A stretch of 64,000 nt of DNA from Paulownia fortunei (taxonomy: Eukaryota; Streptophyta; Magnoliopsida; Lamiales; Paulowniaceae), in assembly GCA_019321725.1 (NCBI GenBank), contig CM033105.1, positions 16,151,861 to 16,215,860 on the forward strand. The letters run 5' to 3'. The translations under genes and the position numbers were made by a program. Below, one piece after another: positions 63,672 to 64,000 of the stretch. The notes below the pieces were generated by a model. The model worked only from the letters and a program-made list of their open reading frames with translations. It ran no database searches and was not told the origin of the DNA. Each line of letters opens with the position of its first letter. Within the stretch, counting starts at the first letter, position 1.

Positions 63672-64000
63672 TGTTGGAAAATTATGCAAATTCTCAATGA
63701 TGAGTGAGAATGTAAAATAACAACGAAAATAACAAACACAAATTTGATAATGGAGTTCGACCAATTATGCCTACGTCCCCAAACCTGCTGCAGATCGATT
63801 TACTAAAGGAAGAAAATATATAAAGTGTTTACAACACTTACAACTCACAATCCACACAAGAATTTTTCTTCACAAAATTCTTTCACAAGCTTTCTCTTAA
63901 ACTCTTTCTAATTTTCTAATTTTGGGATGCTATACAAATGAGAGGTAAAGGGGTTTATATAAGTTTCAAAAAAATTAGTTGGTGAAATTTAGACAAGAAA
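63672..64000 (-). mobile_element. 5' LTR of copia C, second copy, cut by window end
   Basis: Corresponds to the first 329 bp of 24547-24980; the window ends inside U3. Confidence 0.65.

Larger units (their letters stand above)
42702..64000. repeat. Copy 2 of the 21.3 kb exact repeat (continues past window)
   Basis: Identical in content and order to 3577-24875, shifted by 39125. It begins directly after the gap, at tgcatctatcc, with no transposon border or target duplication to explain the break. It ends only because the window ends. Intergenic stretches here hold what is described for copy 1 and nothing new. Confidence 0.95.

Overview
This is nuclear DNA from a flowering plant, most likely a dicot. 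The evidence is GT-AG introns, exons of a plant purple acid phosphatase and of a plant PLAC8/cadmium-resistance-type gene, and dense AT-rich nested transposons (Ty1/copia, Ty3/gypsy, hAT-like, Mutator-like). I see nothing bacterial: no operons, no CRISPR array, no rRNA or tRNA gene. I cannot name the species.

Layout. 1-1023 is the end of an LTR (family A). 3577-24875 is a 21.3 kb block holding, in order: an hAT-like element; the first three coding exons of a PAP26-like phosphatase on the minus strand; a foldback Mutator-type MITE; an LTR split by an hAT-like insertion; low-complexity DNA; a Ty3/gypsy RNase H fragment abutting a minus-strand family-A LTR; and two broken copia elements facing each other at about 22286. 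24981-42601 is present once. It holds a complete but dead copia element with target duplications (26297-32141), a four-exon PLAC8/PCR-like gene with several lesions (32359-33531), a palindrome-rich MITE (34608-35546), a 3.95 kb Mutator-like element with transposase and plant-mobile-domain remnants (36170-40119), and the 5' part of another copia element cut off by an assembly gap. 42602-42701 is exactly 100 N. From 42702 to the end of the window the 3577-24875 block repeats at a constant offset of 39125 with no indel and no difference that I found.

The two genes of host type are the phosphatase fragment, present in both copies of the block, and the PLAC8-like gene. Neither looks intact: the phosphatase lacks its whole catalytic domain, and the PLAC8-like gene has two frame breaks and a non-GT donor, which could be mutations or homopolymer errors. 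Everything else with coding similarity is decayed transposon. Several of the recognisable disabling changes fit G:C to A:T transitions, as expected for methylated, silenced repeats.

I found no undescribed functional system. The most useful observations are the probable false duplication at the gap, the overlooked PLAC8-like gene, and the Mutator-like element that joins a transposase N-terminus to a plant-mobile-domain tail.
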